A DNA stretch of 64,000 nt from Paenibacillus allorhizosphaerae (GCF_910594985.1 NZ_CAJVCE010000002.1:124001-188000), one strand, 5' to 3'. Positions 26,342 through 35,525 are shown, counted from the stretch's first letter. Numbers and translations: made by a program. The notes: generated by a model not told the origin, from the letters alone.

Positions 26342-26563
26342 TTACTTCGTAAACCACCGGATAATATACATGCCGAGCGATAATGCGACGCTGATGACAA
26401 TACAGGTGACGACGGGGAAATAAAACCGAACGTTTTCTTTTTCTACAACGATGTCGCCGGGCAGCTTTCCGAGATGCAAGAATTTCCCGCCCACAGACCA
26501 TACTAGGCCGACAATAATCAGGATGACCCCTCCCCAAATCAACAGCTTTGGCACAGAATCCAT
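26342..26563 (-). CDS. DUF2905 small membrane protein
   Basis: A 73-aa protein with two helices: LLIWGGVILIIVGLVWSVGG and VVTCIVISVALSLGMYIIRW. The loop has LPGDIVVEKENVRFYFP, the DUF2905 signature. It is widespread in bacteria and often lies near ruvAB/queA genes, which are absent here. Function unknown. GGGGGTTACG precedes its ATG. Confidence 0.85.
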   Translation of the reverse strand: MDSVPKLLIWGGVILIIVGLVWSVGGKFLHLGKLPGDIVVEKENVRFYFPVVTCIVISVALSLGMYIIRWFTK

Positions 26564-26739
26564 CGTAACCCCCCGTTCATAGTCTTACATTTTTCTTAAA
26601 GTCTATTTTACACGAAAGCGGTACAAACAAAACGTTCCCTGGGAACCTTTTCAATCGGATGATCGTCTATTGTTCAGGATGCCGCTGCAGTGGAAGGAAG
26701 GACATCCCAAGATTAGCGTCAGGGGGGGCGGGACGAAGG

Positions 26740-26961
26740 ATGAGAAATCGGCGCTTATGCGGTTGGACCGCATTGGTTATGCTGTTTACTGGGATTGCGT
26801 GTCTTGATATCAGTCCTTCCTATGCTTGCGCTTGTGCTGGGGAGAATCCCGGCGGTTCGTTTGCCGACTGGCTGTTCGTAGGCGTCGGGGCAGTTTTATT
26901 TTGCGGCACGCTGATCGTTACGCTGCTGCTCACCATTCGCGTATGGGGACATACACACTGA
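26740..26961 (+). CDS. Small hypothetical membrane protein, 73 aa
   Basis: After a basic start (RNRRLCGW) comes a hydrophobic segment resembling a signal or anchor. Then follow ACACAGENPGGSFADWL and a second helix (VGVGAVLFCGTLIVTLLLTI). It is Cys-rich at the junction (YACACAG). I recognise no family. The ATG at 26740 follows GGGACGAAGG; an in-frame ATG at 26659 is possible but adds an unlikely Cys/Arg leader. Confidence 0.5.
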   Translation: MRNRRLCGWTALVMLFTGIACLDISPSYACACAGENPGGSFADWLFVGVGAVLFCGTLIVTLLLTIRVWGHTH

Positions 26962-27059
26962 AGCGGGCATAACGAACCGTGAAGCGTTCTGTTATTACCG
27001 GCAATTATTCATGGAAATTGCGATTGCAGCCTTGCAAAGGGCGGAGGGAGGAATGCTAG

Positions 27060-27977
27060 TTGTTGTTTAAGCCATTGAATCCGATGCTTCCGGTCTGGCG
27101 CGAAGAGCCTTTTGACGATGAAGCTTATTTATTCGAGCCCAAATGGGACGGTGCCCGCATGCTGCTGCATAAGCAGGGCGGCAGGATCGAGGCTTACACA
27201 CGCAGCGGCATGAACGTCACCGGCCTTTTTCCGGAGCTGCAGGAAGCGGCGCAATCGATTCGGGCCCATACGGCCATATTGGATTGCGAAGGCATTTGCT
27301 TGCGCGGGGATCGATCGGTGTTTGACGATTTCATGCACCGTCTTCGCCTCGGCCGATCCGATAAAATCAAGCAGGCGCGCACTTCGCACCCGGCAGCCTG
27401 GATCGCGTTCGACGTCCTCCTAACCACGGGCGGCGAACATATGCAGGAACCTCTGCTTGAGCGTAAGCGACGACTCGACGAGCTGCTGGAGCCGGGACCG
27501 GCGCTGCTTAAAACGGTTTGCCTGGAAAGCAAGGGGAACGCGTTGTTCGAACTGACCGCCAAGCAGTGCATGGAAGGCATCGTGGCCAAACGAAAAACTT
27601 CCGCGTACAAATTAAATATGCGTAGCCCTGATTGGTTGAAGATCAAACATACGCAGACGATCGATGCGGCGATAGTCGGATACCGGACAAACCCGTTTCA
27701 GCTGCTGATCGGTTTGCAATTCCGGACCGTCAAAAATAAGCTTGTCGGAACGGTACAAGCCGGTCTGGAGGCGGAGCATCGGGAATGGTTTTTCGAGCAA
27801 ATACAACGGGACGGCATACGGCAAGAAGGGGATACATTTTGGGTGGAACCGCGACTATGCTGCCGCATTCAATACAAAGACCGATCCGATACGCATCAAT
27901 TACGGTATACCCGGTTCGTATCGTTTTTGCCGGATAAACGGGTGGAGGATTGTGTTTGGTCATATGGATTGCAATGA
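27060..27977 (+). CDS. ATP-dependent DNA ligase (LigD ligase-domain type)
   Basis: It joins DNA nicks with ATP. The adenylation motif I is EPKWDGAR with the nucleophile Lys near residue 28. TRSGMNVTG (motif Ia), ILDCEGI (motif III), GIVAKRK (motif IV) and DWLKIKH (motif V) follow in order, then an OB-fold. At 305 aa it is the stand-alone ligase module, without the primase or nuclease parts of full LigD. No ku gene is beside it. The start is TTG (27060 or 27063) behind GGAGGGAGG; an out-of-frame ATG at 27054 ends at once. Confidence 0.9.
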   Translation: MLFKPLNPMLPVWREEPFDDEAYLFEPKWDGARMLLHKQGGRIEAYTRSGMNVTGLFPELQEAAQSIRAHTAILDCEGICLRGDRSVFDDFMHRLRLGRSDKIKQARTSHPAAWIAFDVLLTTGGEHMQEPLLERKRRLDELLEPGPALLKTVCLESKGNALFELTAKQCMEGIVAKRKTSAYKLNMRSPDWLKIKHTQTIDAAIVGYRTNPFQLLIGLQFRTVKNKLVGTVQAGLEAEHREWFFEQIQRDGIRQEGDTFWVEPRLCCRIQYKDRSDTHQLRYTRFVSFLPDKRVEDCVWSYGLQ

Positions 27978-28014
27978 CGCAGAAATGATATGAAAAATTG
28001 AAAGGTGCTGCACT

Positions 28015-28488
28015 ATGGCTTCAAAAACAAACGCTTGCCGTATATTGGATCAGTTGAGAATACCCTATGCATTGCATGAATACGAGTGGGATGAAGAACA
28101 ACTGGATGCAGTAACCGTAGCCGCAAAGGTGGGGCTGCCGCCGGAACAGCTGTTCAAGACACTAGTGCTGCGCGGGGACAAAACGGGCATCCTGATGGCC
28201 TGCATTCCGGGCGATAAAGAACTTCATCTTAAGAGCCTTGCGACCGCCAGCGGGAATAAAAAAATCGAGATGGTGCCGGTCAAAGAAATTCAATCGCTCA
28301 CCGGCTATATTCGCGGGGGCGTGTCACCGCTTGGCTCCAAGAAGAAGTACCCGCTGTTTTTGGATCGGTCGGCGGTACATTTGCATCCGATCAGCATCAG
28401 CGCAGGGCGCCGAGGATTGCAAATTTTCATGAAAGGCACGGATCTCGAGGTCGCCGCCGAAGCGAAGCTTGCGGATCTTGCCCAGTAG
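28015..28488 (+). CDS. YbaK/EbsC-type aminoacyl-tRNA deacylase
   Basis: A 157-aa single-domain protein that would hydrolyse mischarged Cys-tRNA(Pro) or a similar ester. It has [32 protein letters not shown] (with the conserved Lys), [18 protein letters not shown], and [17 protein letters not shown], the substrate-pocket GxxxGGxSPxG motif of YbaK. It lies 37 bases after the ligase gene and may share its transcript. Confidence 0.9.
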   Translation: MASKTNACRILDQLRIPYALHEYEWDEEQLDAVTVAAKVGLPPEQLFKTLVLRGDKTGILMACIPGDKELHLKSLATASGNKKIEMVPVKEIQSLTGYIRGGVSPLGSKKKYPLFLDRSAVHLHPISISAGRRGLQIFMKGTDLEVAAEAKLADLAQ

Positions 28489-28515
28489 TCGAAGTTCGTT
28501 CCGTGTTCAGCAATC

Positions 28516-29382
28516 TTAAGAGACGGCTTCATTGCTCGGCACGATCGGGGTGCAAGTGACGCTTGCCTCCTTATCGATATCGGTAACGAGAGTTAATACG
28601 TTTTTTTCGTATTTGCGCGGGAGGACCATGAACAGCTCTTGACCGCCGGTGCCATGCATTTGTGTCAGTTGATAGCCGCGACCGAACGTTTCGGTTAATT
28701 TCTTCTCAATTGCTGCCGAGCGTGTCGATTGGATTCGGATCATCCGGTACCGAAACCGATTCAATGTGTATTCCGTCGATTTAAACGTAGCGTAGTAGGC
28801 GATGGCGGAGTACATAGCCTGGTCCCAACCCAACATAAATCCGGCTAAACTGAAGATGGCAATGTTCAACAGCGTAATAATTTCCGCAATGGTAAGGGCA
28901 ATGCGCATTTTCGCCAAATATCCGGCCACTTGCTGAATCCCATCCGTCAAGCCGCCGTATCGTATAATTAGGCCGACGCCGCAGCCAAGAATCATACCGC
29001 CAAATACCGCGGCGGGGAGCGGATTTTCGATCAGAGGCGGGTAAGGGTGGAGGAGGATCGTCAGCCCGGATAAAAGCATTAACCCCCATGCGGCTTTCAC
29101 GACGCTGCGGTTCTTTCGTTTCTTGCAGCTGTACAGAATGAACGGAAGATTCAACAAAATCAGAAATATCCCCATTTGCATTTCCGTCATATGTGCAAGC
29201 AGCCCGGAAATCCCTTTCATTCCGCCGATGATGATCCGGTTCGGCGTAAGAAACATCTCTAGTCCGAATGCGGAAAGCGACGCGCCCAGCATGGGAAGCC
29301 ATATCTTTTTCCATTTTGCGCTCTCCGTTCCATAACCGCTCAGATCGCCGGCATGCGGTGTCCGCGATTCGATTCTCTCCAT
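28516..29382 (-). CDS. YitT family membrane protein (DUF161 + DUF2179)
   Basis: A 288-aa protein with five to six helices in the first 200 residues, including ASLSAFGLEMFLTPNRIIIGGMKGIS, the YitT opening motif. The C-terminal cytosolic DUF2179 domain holds IQSTRSAAIEKKL and GRGYQLTQMHGTGG. The family is common in Firmicutes and may transport small anions or amines, but no substrate is established. The ATG at 29382 has GGGAGGG 6 bases upstream; an earlier in-frame codon at 29403 has none. Confidence 0.87.
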   Translation of the reverse strand: MERIESRTPHAGDLSGYGTESAKWKKIWLPMLGASLSAFGLEMFLTPNRIIIGGMKGISGLLAHMTEMQMGIFLILLNLPFILYSCKKRKNRSVVKAAWGLMLLSGLTILLHPYPPLIENPLPAAVFGGMILGCGVGLIIRYGGLTDGIQQVAGYLAKMRIALTIAEIITLLNIAIFSLAGFMLGWDQAMYSAIAYYATFKSTEYTLNRFRYRMIRIQSTRSAAIEKKLTETFGRGYQLTQMHGTGGQELFMVLPRKYEKNVLTLVTDIDKEASVTCTPIVPSNEAVS

Positions 29383-29445
29383 ATCCGACCCTCCCAGGCA
29401 CATGATTTGTTAGAACTGCCTTGCGCAACCCGAAATCATTTCGCC

Positions 29446-30675
29446 TTATCCTTCTTCCTGCGTTTTCAGCTTCGTTTCTTTTGCGGGCGTTTTAAACTTG
29501 AAAATGGCATCAAGCGCTTTGTAAATCGTTTTCGATTCCTTCGTGAGCAGCGGGCCGAGGATCGCCAATATGAGCACGTATAGAGCGGCGAACGGCTGCA
29601 GCATGGGCAAAAGCCCTCCCGCTTTGCCGAGATTGGCCATAATGATCGAAAATTCGCCGCGGGATACGATGGTCAGTCCAATATTCGAGGAGGCTTTTGG
29701 CGATAATCCCGCACTTCGTCCCGCCAGCATGCCGGCAACAAAATTGCCGATTAACGTAATGACGACTGCGCCAAGCGACAGCCAGACCGCTCCTCCAAGC
29801 GACAGCGGATCGATCGTGAGCCCGAAGCTGAAGAAGAACAGCGCCCCGAAAAAATCGCGGAACGGTAAAATGAGATGCTCGATGCGCTTCATATGTTCCG
29901 TTTCCGCCAGTACCAGACCGACCAACAACGCTCCGATCGCTTCGGCGACATGAATCGTTTCGGAAAATCCGGCGACCGTGAACAGTGCTCCGAAGATGAC
30001 GAGCGCGAATAATTCGTTCGAACGTATATTAAGCAGCCGATTGAGCAAAGGTACGGCTTTTCTACCCACTATGATTAAGATCAGCATAAAGCCTAATGCA
30101 ATTAATGCGGAGAGCACGATCCCCCCCACGGAAGTAGATCCGCTAAGGACAAGACCGGACAATATCGAAATGTAAACGGCTAGAAATACATCTTCAAACA
30201 TAATGATGCCGAGGATCATCTCGGTTTCCGGGTTTGCCGTGCGTTTCAAATCGACAAGCACCTTCGCTACGATGGCGCTCGAAGATATGGTCGTGATGCC
30301 GGCGATCACGAGAATCTCCTTGAAGGGAAGCGAGGCAAAGTAGGCGAATAAAATGCCGAGCGTAAAGTTGATTAAAATATAAATCGTCCCGCCGACCGCG
30401 ATAGAGCGGCCCGATTTGATCAAGCGGCCGACGGAAAATTCTAGGCCAAGGTAAAATAATAAAAACAATACGCCGAGTCTGCCCATGAACTCGATCAGCG
30501 GAGCGCTTTCGATAAAGCGGAAATCGAAATGCCATATTTTCGGCGCATGCGGTCCTACGGCCATCCCCATCAAAATATAGAACGGGATGACGGAGAACCG
30601 CAGCTTGGCGGACAACAGTCCTGCTATGGCAATCAAAATAATGGCAAGGCCTACTTCAAGTACGATGTGGTCCAT
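29446..30675 (-). CDS. khtU: K+/H+ antiporter membrane subunit, CPA2 family (KhtU-like)
   Basis: A 409-aa protein of about 12 helices, with LGLEFSVGRLIKSGRSIAVGG, ITTISSSAIVAKVLVDL (the ion-binding region of KefB-type antiporters) and GLVLAETEHMKRIEH. It lacks a fused TrkA-N domain. The gene upstream encodes a TrkA-C protein, the same arrangement as B. subtilis khtTU, which expels K+ under alkaline, methylglyoxal or c-di-AMP signals. Start uncertain: a TTG at 30684 overlaps the upstream stop; the ATG at 30675 is used here. Confidence 0.85.
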   Translation of the reverse strand: MDHIVLEVGLAIILIAIAGLLSAKLRFSVIPFYILMGMAVGPHAPKIWHFDFRFIESAPLIEFMGRLGVLFLLFYLGLEFSVGRLIKSGRSIAVGGTIYILINFTLGILFAYFASLPFKEILVIAGITTISSSAIVAKVLVDLKRTANPETEMILGIIMFEDVFLAVYISILSGLVLSGSTSVGGIVLSALIALGFMLILIIVGRKAVPLLNRLLNIRSNELFALVIFGALFTVAGFSETIHVAEAIGALLVGLVLAETEHMKRIEHLILPFRDFFGALFFFSFGLTIDPLSLGGAVWLSLGAVVITLIGNFVAGMLAGRSAGLSPKASSNIGLTIVSRGEFSIIMANLGKAGGLLPMLQPFAALYVLILAILGPLLTKESKTIYKALDAIFKFKTPAKETKLKTQEEG

Positions 30676-30680
30676 AAAGC

Positions 30681-31175
30681 TCAATCACCACCGTTCAGCA
30701 GAATCTCTTTAAGCATTTTCAAATGTCTTCGTTCACCGGCTACGACAAGCGTCGATTCGGCGATGACTTTGGAGTCCGGTCCCGGAGCGATATGCTTGGA
30801 ACCGTCTTTCCCGACCATGGCGATCACGGTCGCTCCCGTTTTTTGGCGGACGTCGAGTTCCCCGATGGTTTTGCCGATGGATTTGGCATTCGGCTCCACT
30901 TTGTACCATTCGATAATCAGATCGTCGAGCGCGACTTCGATCGTTTCGAGCGCTTTCGGTTTATAGGTCATGCCGCCGATCATAGCAGCCACCTGTCTTG
31001 CTTCGTCATCGTCCAGCGAGACCATGGAAATGCTGTCGTCCGGATCATCGTTATCGAAATGATACATTTCTCTGCGTCCATCGTCGTGAATAATAATGAC
31101 GAGCTTATCTCCACCGCGAGATTGAATGACGTATTTTTTGCCAATACCGGGCAAATCGGATTCACGAATATTCAT
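30681..31175 (-). CDS. khtT: TrkA-C regulatory subunit of the K+/H+ antiporter (KhtT-like)
   Basis: A 164-aa cytosolic protein. The N-terminal half (residues 1-80) is specific for KhtT, and the second half is a RCK_C/TrkA-C domain, with [23 protein letters not shown] and [16 protein letters not shown]. The RCK_C domain of KhtT binds c-di-AMP and gates KhtU. It starts behind GGAGGTATATC and its stop overlaps the start region of the antiporter gene, so the two are coupled. Confidence 0.87.
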   Translation of the reverse strand: MNIRESDLPGIGKKYVIQSRGGDKLVIIIHDDGRREMYHFDNDDPDDSISMVSLDDDEARQVAAMIGGMTYKPKALETIEVALDDLIIEWYKVEPNAKSIGKTIGELDVRQKTGATVIAMVGKDGSKHIAPGPDSKVIAESTLVVAGERRHLKMLKEILLNGGD

Positions 31176-31554
31176 TTTTTTGATATACCTCCACTGTTCT
31201 TACTTTCTGCGCCAACTCGTACCATTCAGATTGTTCCTGACCGCCATGCGGCCAATTCTCAGTATGTTAACGGAATAATGAACGAGGATGTGCGCAGGGA
31301 AAAATAAGGATGTAGTCTTGTTTTTATCATCCATCGAATGCCAGTACAATATTCGGACAACAGCAAATAAACTCTATACGATCGTTTTTTTTTAAAACGA
31401 AAAGTGAGCCTGAGCGTACACACATTTTTTGATCATGTGGCGAAATTGGTTTCATCAAATGAAGACAGCACAAATAATCCGTTCGGATATGCTTAAAAAA
31501 TAGCAGTCCTGCAGAAAATGATCGGAACGAGAATTTGTTGCTATGGAAGGGGCA
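31176..31554. other. AT-rich intergenic stretch without recognisable gene
   Basis: About 380 bases upstream of khtT, clearly more AT-rich than the genes left of it and with homopolymer T/A tracts around 31387. It must hold the khtTU promoter. I see no tRNA, terminator with a strong stem, or reading frame with a ribosome site. Confidence 0.5.
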
Positions 31555-31911
31555 CTACACGAAATGAGAAGTAAATTTAATAGGGGATAATAACAGGTTG
31601 GTCAGACGGCGAGCGATCTGAGGCCGGAATGAAACGTGGGATTCGCGCAATACGCGGCAAAATGCATTCATCAAAAAAAGGACGAGTAGCGATAACGCGG
31701 AGAAGAGCGCTGCAAGCAAACCGCTTTTGTGTGCGGAAGCGTGCTTGCGAACCGTTGCTTGCTGCACAAAATAGTCCGTACCTTGAGATACGGAGCGAGT
31801 CGTTTCGCCCGTATTGGCTTCTACGGTAGGGGTCGGGGTAGCGAAAACCATAAAGAACATGATCAAAATTAACGAAATCATGCGATTGAAGGAGATATCC
31901 CGAGTAAACAT
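31555..31911 (-). CDS. Hypothetical exported or membrane protein, 118 aa
   Basis: The N-terminus is signal-like (FNRMISLILIMFFMVFATPTPTVEA, cleavage near residue 32). A polar stretch follows, then one membrane helix (LLAALFSALSLLVLFLMNAF) and an Arg-rich tail. No family is recognised. AAAGGGGGTG lies 10 bases before the ATG. Because the gene stands alone in an AT-rich patch and has no visible homologue, it could be young or decaying. Confidence 0.5.
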   Translation of the reverse strand: MFTRDISFNRMISLILIMFFMVFATPTPTVEANTGETTRSVSQGTDYFVQQATVRKHASAHKSGLLAALFSALSLLVLFLMNAFCRVLRESHVSFRPQIARRLTNLLLSPIKFTSHFV

Positions 31912-32116
31912 TCTAAATACACCCCCTTTTCAGCCAATTATAATAAAATTATACAATAAATCGTTATTTTTATCAAATAGGGGGACAGTCAGACTGATTT
32001 TCTTTGTTACATGCAAGAGAGTTTGTATCAAAATAGTCATAAAATAATTCAAATAAATTATAGTTATATGCATAACTACGCAATTTGAATGACGTTATCT
32101 TTTTGGTTGAAAATGC

Positions 32117-32575
32117 TTAATATGTGCGTTTAATAAAATCAACAAATGCTTCCAGAGGTTTTATGTTTGGCGGGCTTATTTTCTGCGGCAAATGCTCAAT
32201 ATCAAACCATTTGAGTTCTAACGTTTCGTCGGTTTCTGATACTAACTTCCCAGAAAAATCATTACACACATAAATGATTCCGATGATGTATACTTCATCG
32301 CCGTTGGGGTATGTGTACATCCTATCATCGCCTGAGAAAATCCCTAAAAGCTCAAGTTTATTGGCAATTAAGCCTGTTTCCTCAAATAGCTCACGTTTTG
32401 CGGCGTCTTCGACTCTTTCACTCATTTCCACAATACCGCCATGCAATGCCCAACACAAATTATCTTTTCGCTTCTGCAAAAGCACTTTTCGATCTTTATA
32501 AACGAAAACACCTGCACCCACAGCAATTAACCTGTCATGACCAATTTTTTTTCGTATGTTTTGTATGTATCCCAT
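32117..32575 (-). CDS. Nudix hydrolase
   Basis: A 152-aa protein with a full Nudix box, GGIVEMSERVEDAAKRELFEETGL (Gly, Glu and REx2EE all present), near residues 54-77. Nudix enzymes cleave nucleoside diphosphate-linked compounds; the ADP-ribose/NADH-like or oxidised-nucleotide substrate is not evident. Codons are far more AT-rich than in neighbouring genes, which suggests transfer. The ATG at 32575 follows GAAAGGTGG; earlier in-frame starts are inside that site. Confidence 0.88.
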   Translation of the reverse strand: MGYIQNIRKKIGHDRLIAVGAGVFVYKDRKVLLQKRKDNLCWALHGGIVEMSERVEDAAKRELFEETGLIANKLELLGIFSGDDRMYTYPNGDEVYIIGIIYVCNDFSGKLVSETDETLELKWFDIEHLPQKISPPNIKPLEAFVDFIKRTY

Positions 32576-32931
32576 CGCAAATCCACCTTTCGACATGCGC
32601 ATAATATAAATTCACTACATTTATCTTTATCCGGGATAATAGCACAGAAAAGATTTCTTTTCTATATATGAATTTCGAAGAAAAATATAAAATCTGTTGA
32701 ATTATAGCTAATAAATGTAAAAGTCAGCAGCGGCTTTCATAGTATCTCTTGAACGATTCATAAGAGGCAATTGACCCGGATGCTATTGCGAGGAGATCCT
32801 AATTGTTTTATAACGGTTAGAATATGCTGCGGTCGCATCTAAGTGAAGTAAGCAATTTCATGGTCAGATTCAGTTGCTTTAGACACCCAAGAAAAGCAAA
32901 AAAGCCTTGATTTCTCAAGGCTTTTGCGTTA
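32576..32931. other. AT-rich intergenic stretch
   Basis: About 350 bases between the Nudix gene and tRNA-Val. Apart from the tRNA terminator at the right end I find no gene or clear signal. It continues the AT-rich patch that begins near 31.2 kb. Confidence 0.45.
32894..32925 (-). terminator. Terminator of tRNA-Val
   Basis: On the minus strand AAAAGCCTTGA and TCAAGGCTTTT pair perfectly around a 4-base loop with a T-run, immediately after the tRNA. Confidence 0.85.
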
Positions 32932-33004
32932 TGACCTGTAGTGGGCTCGAACCACTGACCCCCACCCTGTCAAGATGGTGCTCTCCCAGCTGAGCTAACA
33001 AGTC
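32932..33004 (-). tRNA. tRNA-Val (GAC)
   Basis: A 73-base cloverleaf on the minus strand. The acceptor is GACTTGT/ACAGGTC, the anticodon stem CCATC/GGTGG with loop TTGACAG gives anticodon GAC, and the T-arm is AGTGG-TTCGAGC-CCACT. CCA is not encoded. It is a solitary tRNA gene. Confidence 0.9.
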
Positions 33005-33036
33005 ATGTTATAAAGTGTTTATCGGGAACGTTTTTT

Positions 33037-33065
33037 ATAATACCAAGGATGCATAGGATTGTCAA
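33037..33065 (-). promoter_or_regulatory. Strong promoter of tRNA-Val
   Basis: TTGACA, exactly 17 bases, TATTAT on the minus strand, 32 bases before the tRNA 5' end: a near-consensus stable-RNA promoter. Confidence 0.85.
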
Positions 33066-33156
33066 GCAATTGTCTGAAGTTTTTTTAAAAGAATAGATTG
33101 TAAATTTTAGGCCCTTCGTAGATGATGAACTAGCAGAGGCTGACGGTCGAGCGTTG

Positions 33157-33165
33157 TGCTATAAT
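33157..33165 (+). promoter_or_regulatory. Extended -10 promoter of the methyltransferase-like gene
   Basis: TGC-TATAAT, an extended -10, with no good -35; 37 bases before the start codon. Confidence 0.5.
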
Positions 33166-33202
33166 GTTGTGCAGAAGACATGCTTGGAAAGAGGGGACTT
33201 TC

Positions 33203-34141
33203 ATGAAGGAATTTGAACGGCTGATGCAGCCGCTGAACGTCGAGATAGAGCCCAAGGGGGAGAGCTTGGCGCTCGACTGGGGAGAACATGAATACGGCAC
33301 TCACCGATATCATGTACGCCAACTGGTGGAAGAGTCCGTGCAACGTCTCGCTCGAATGGAGAAAGCGGCGGTCCTGGGCGCAGGAAATCACGGGGAAGTG
33401 GATTTGCCGGGGCTTGCGCTGCATTTTCAGCAGGTAACCGTGATGGATAGCGAGGACAATATGCTGCAGGAGTGGCTTGAATCGACAGGCGGCATGGGCC
33501 ACCAACGGGTAAAGTCGTTGACAGGGGTCGACTATACGGGTTTAGATCAAATCTCGTTCTACGAGACGTACGAAGAGTTGCTTCAGTCCGGGGCAGCCGC
33601 TTCGGAGCTTGCAGGATACTTGAGAGACTGCGCCTTTCAAGTTCGTTTGCATGAAACGATGCCGCACTTGAAGAAGACCTTCTCGCTGGTCATTTCATCG
33701 GGAGTGCATACGCAGCTGTTTTATTTGTATGCATTGACCCAGTTTTACAGCCATATGGGTCGTTATAGTGAACCTGAGGTGCGGCAGATCGTAGAAGCCC
33801 TCGTTTATTTGCGCAACAGTCTGGTGACGGACTACAATCAACTGCTGCTCTCGCTTGTGAAGCCGGACGGCAGAGTTGCGGCGTGGACGGAAATGATCGT
33901 ACTGGATGAGGAGAAGCGCTGGATCGCGGACGAGCTGTATCAGATGAGGACGGAAGGGGAGCGGAGGCGTTTTTTGTTCGAAGCGTTCGGTAAGTACGGT
34001 TTGGAAGCAGCGGTGCTCGGTCTGAAAGACTTATACGATAAGCTCAGACCGGAGCAGCAGCTGTTTCATTGCTGGGTGTGGCATACGGAGAGCGGTAAAG
34101 CTTGCATCGCTGCAGGGATATCAGGGCTTCCGCGCCCGTAA
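33203..34141 (+). CDS. SAM-methyltransferase-like protein of unknown target
   Basis: A 312-aa cytosolic protein. Residues about 55-85 look like class I methyltransferase motifs: AAVLGAGNHGEVDLPGLA (Gly-rich SAM loop) and VTVMDSE (acidic end of strand 2). Further on are TFSLVISSGVHTQLFYLYAL and an all-helical C-terminal half. I do not recognise the family, and the target is unknown. The ATG at 33203 has AGAGGGG upstream; an in-frame ATG at 33164 is inside the promoter. Its end overlaps the converging PilZ gene by 21 bases. Confidence 0.65.
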   Translation: MKEFERLMQPLNVEIEPKGESLALDWGEHEYGTHRYHVRQLVEESVQRLARMEKAAVLGAGNHGEVDLPGLALHFQQVTVMDSEDNMLQEWLESTGGMGHQRVKSLTGVDYTGLDQISFYETYEELLQSGAAASELAGYLRDCAFQVRLHETMPHLKKTFSLVISSGVHTQLFYLYALTQFYSHMGRYSEPEVRQIVEALVYLRNSLVTDYNQLLLSLVKPDGRVAAWTEMIVLDEEKRWIADELYQMRTEGERRRFLFEAFGKYGLEAAVLGLKDLYDKLRPEQQLFHCWVWHTESGKACIAAGISGLPRP

Positions 34142-34573
34142 AGGCATAAATGCCGCAAGATCCTCGTCGGAGCAAAAAATGCATTCTGCCGGAGTTTTCG
34201 ACTTGCGGAGCTTGATCGCCACGCTGTTGAGCATGCTGGTCAGCGCGGCCGTTTCCGATTCCTGAAGAGAAAATTCCGAGCTATATTCGTTATGCCCTTC
34301 TTCCGGCAGGATGGAACGGACGATCGTACCGAGCGGGTTGTATTGTTTCCCGAGTACGGTAAACTTCATCTCCACAAGCAAACGATGCGCGTCGGGCAGC
34401 GGGGTCTCGGTAAAGAAGCGAGCGCCCCCGGCGCCGATATCGACCACTGCGGCTTTGAAGTTTTTGATATCCGGCTCGAAATCGCGGTCTTGAAGGCCGA
34501 TCAGCTTGATTTCGGCAAGAAGCGGACGTTCAAAATGTACGCGGAAAAACTTGCGTTTATTTTCGGTGACCAT
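34121..34573 (-). CDS. PilZ-domain protein (c-di-GMP receptor)
   Basis: A 150-aa protein that should bind c-di-GMP. The PilZ motifs are ENKRKFFRV (RxxxR, about residues 6-10) and VVDIGAGGARF ((D/N)x(S/G)xxG, about residues 43-53). The latter has Gly where Ser is most common. There is no other domain, so it probably acts by binding a partner. A GGDEF protein encoded at 39.4-41 kb could supply the signal. Start at ATG 34573; the frame extends upstream without a better ribosome site. Confidence 0.82.
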   Translation of the reverse strand: MVTENKRKFFRVHFERPLLAEIKLIGLQDRDFEPDIKNFKAAVVDIGAGGARFFTETPLPDAHRLLVEMKFTVLGKQYNPLGTIVRSILPEEGHNEYSSEFSLQESETAALTSMLNSVAIKLRKSKTPAECIFCSDEDLAAFMPLRARKP

Positions 34574-34673
34574 GGCATGACAATCCTTTGCTTGAATGTG
34601 AAGAAATATGATCAAGCTTACTATAACGCAATAGGATTATGTAGGCAACCCTGATGTGCGCTTGTACACGCGC

Positions 34674-34886
34674 TCAGAAGAGCGCCAGATGAATTTTTTC
34701 GTTATCCGCAGTCGTATGAAGTATGGCTTGGTTTCCGACGACTTCGATCCGCGCGATGGAGTGAACGGAAGAGGAGTGAACTTTTGAGCTTTCCAATACG
34801 GTAATGAGCCGAGGGATCGCTTTCTGATCGCTTGAAATGAAGGTTACGGGAATTTTTTTGTCATGAAAATACAGTTCCGTCGTCAT
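34674..34886 (-). CDS. Small conserved hypothetical protein, 70 aa
   Basis: The protein has alternating strands (TTELYFHDKKIPVTFISSD, IARIEVVGNQAILHTTAD) and no signal or membrane part. It may be a small beta domain. GAGGAGG lies 10 bases before ATG. No family is recognised. It lies upstream of the PilZ gene on the same strand, with 100 bases between them. Confidence 0.6.
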   Translation of the reverse strand: MTTELYFHDKKIPVTFISSDQKAIPRLITVLESSKVHSSSVHSIARIEVVGNQAILHTTADNEKIHLALF

Positions 34887-35071
34887 TTTCGCAAAGCCTC
34901 CTCATAGCATAATTAGACTCTAGTAATATTATACAAGATTCGGACAAACATCGGTTGAATAGTTTCCGGCACAGGCAGACAAAAAACGGGACGATTCGCC
35001 TGAAGATCGGCCAACAAAACCATAAACAAGTCGATTTGCGCATCATTTCATTGGGAGGCGATATAACGAGC

Positions 35072-35365
35072 ATGAAAAGATTGTACAGTCAAATGTCCCG
35101 TACCGAGCTTGAGGAAGAAATGAAACAGCTTCGCGAGGAAATGGGGCGAGCGGAGTTTCCAAGCCAAAAGGCGATACTGGAGCGCAAATACTACACGGCG
35201 ATGGCGTATACATTGAACCCTGACGATTTCCCGCCCGGGCTTTATAAAGTGGAGCATGTGCAGCTTCCGTTCGAGGTGCGGTACCTTAACGGAATCATGG
35301 CATGGGGTACGGTCGGCAACGACACGGAAGCCAGTTATCTCATTTCGATGCTGACCCGCCTCTGA
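35072..35365 (+). CDS. YfhH family protein (DUF1811)
   Basis: A 97-aa protein starting KRLYSQMSRTELEEEMKQLR. It has a helical first half, then AYTLNPDDFPPGLYKVE and FEVRYLNGIMAWGTV, the YfhH/DUF1811 signature. It is found in Bacillales with unknown function. The ATG at 35072 fits the family N-terminus; GGGAGG is 14 bases away, rather far. Confidence 0.85.
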   Translation: MKRLYSQMSRTELEEEMKQLREEMGRAEFPSQKAILERKYYTAMAYTLNPDDFPPGLYKVEHVQLPFEVRYLNGIMAWGTVGNDTEASYLISMLTRL

Positions 35366-35525
35366 GTTAGACACACATCGTTGCGCGGAAGCAGCAATCA
35401 GGTGGAACCGAGATCAATTTCAGACACAAAAAAGGCAATTGCAAACATTTTCAAAATACCTGCATTTCCTTAGTATGAGGGTAGCGGCAGAAGCTGCATT
35501 CAATACTTTGAGGGAGGCGGAAAGT

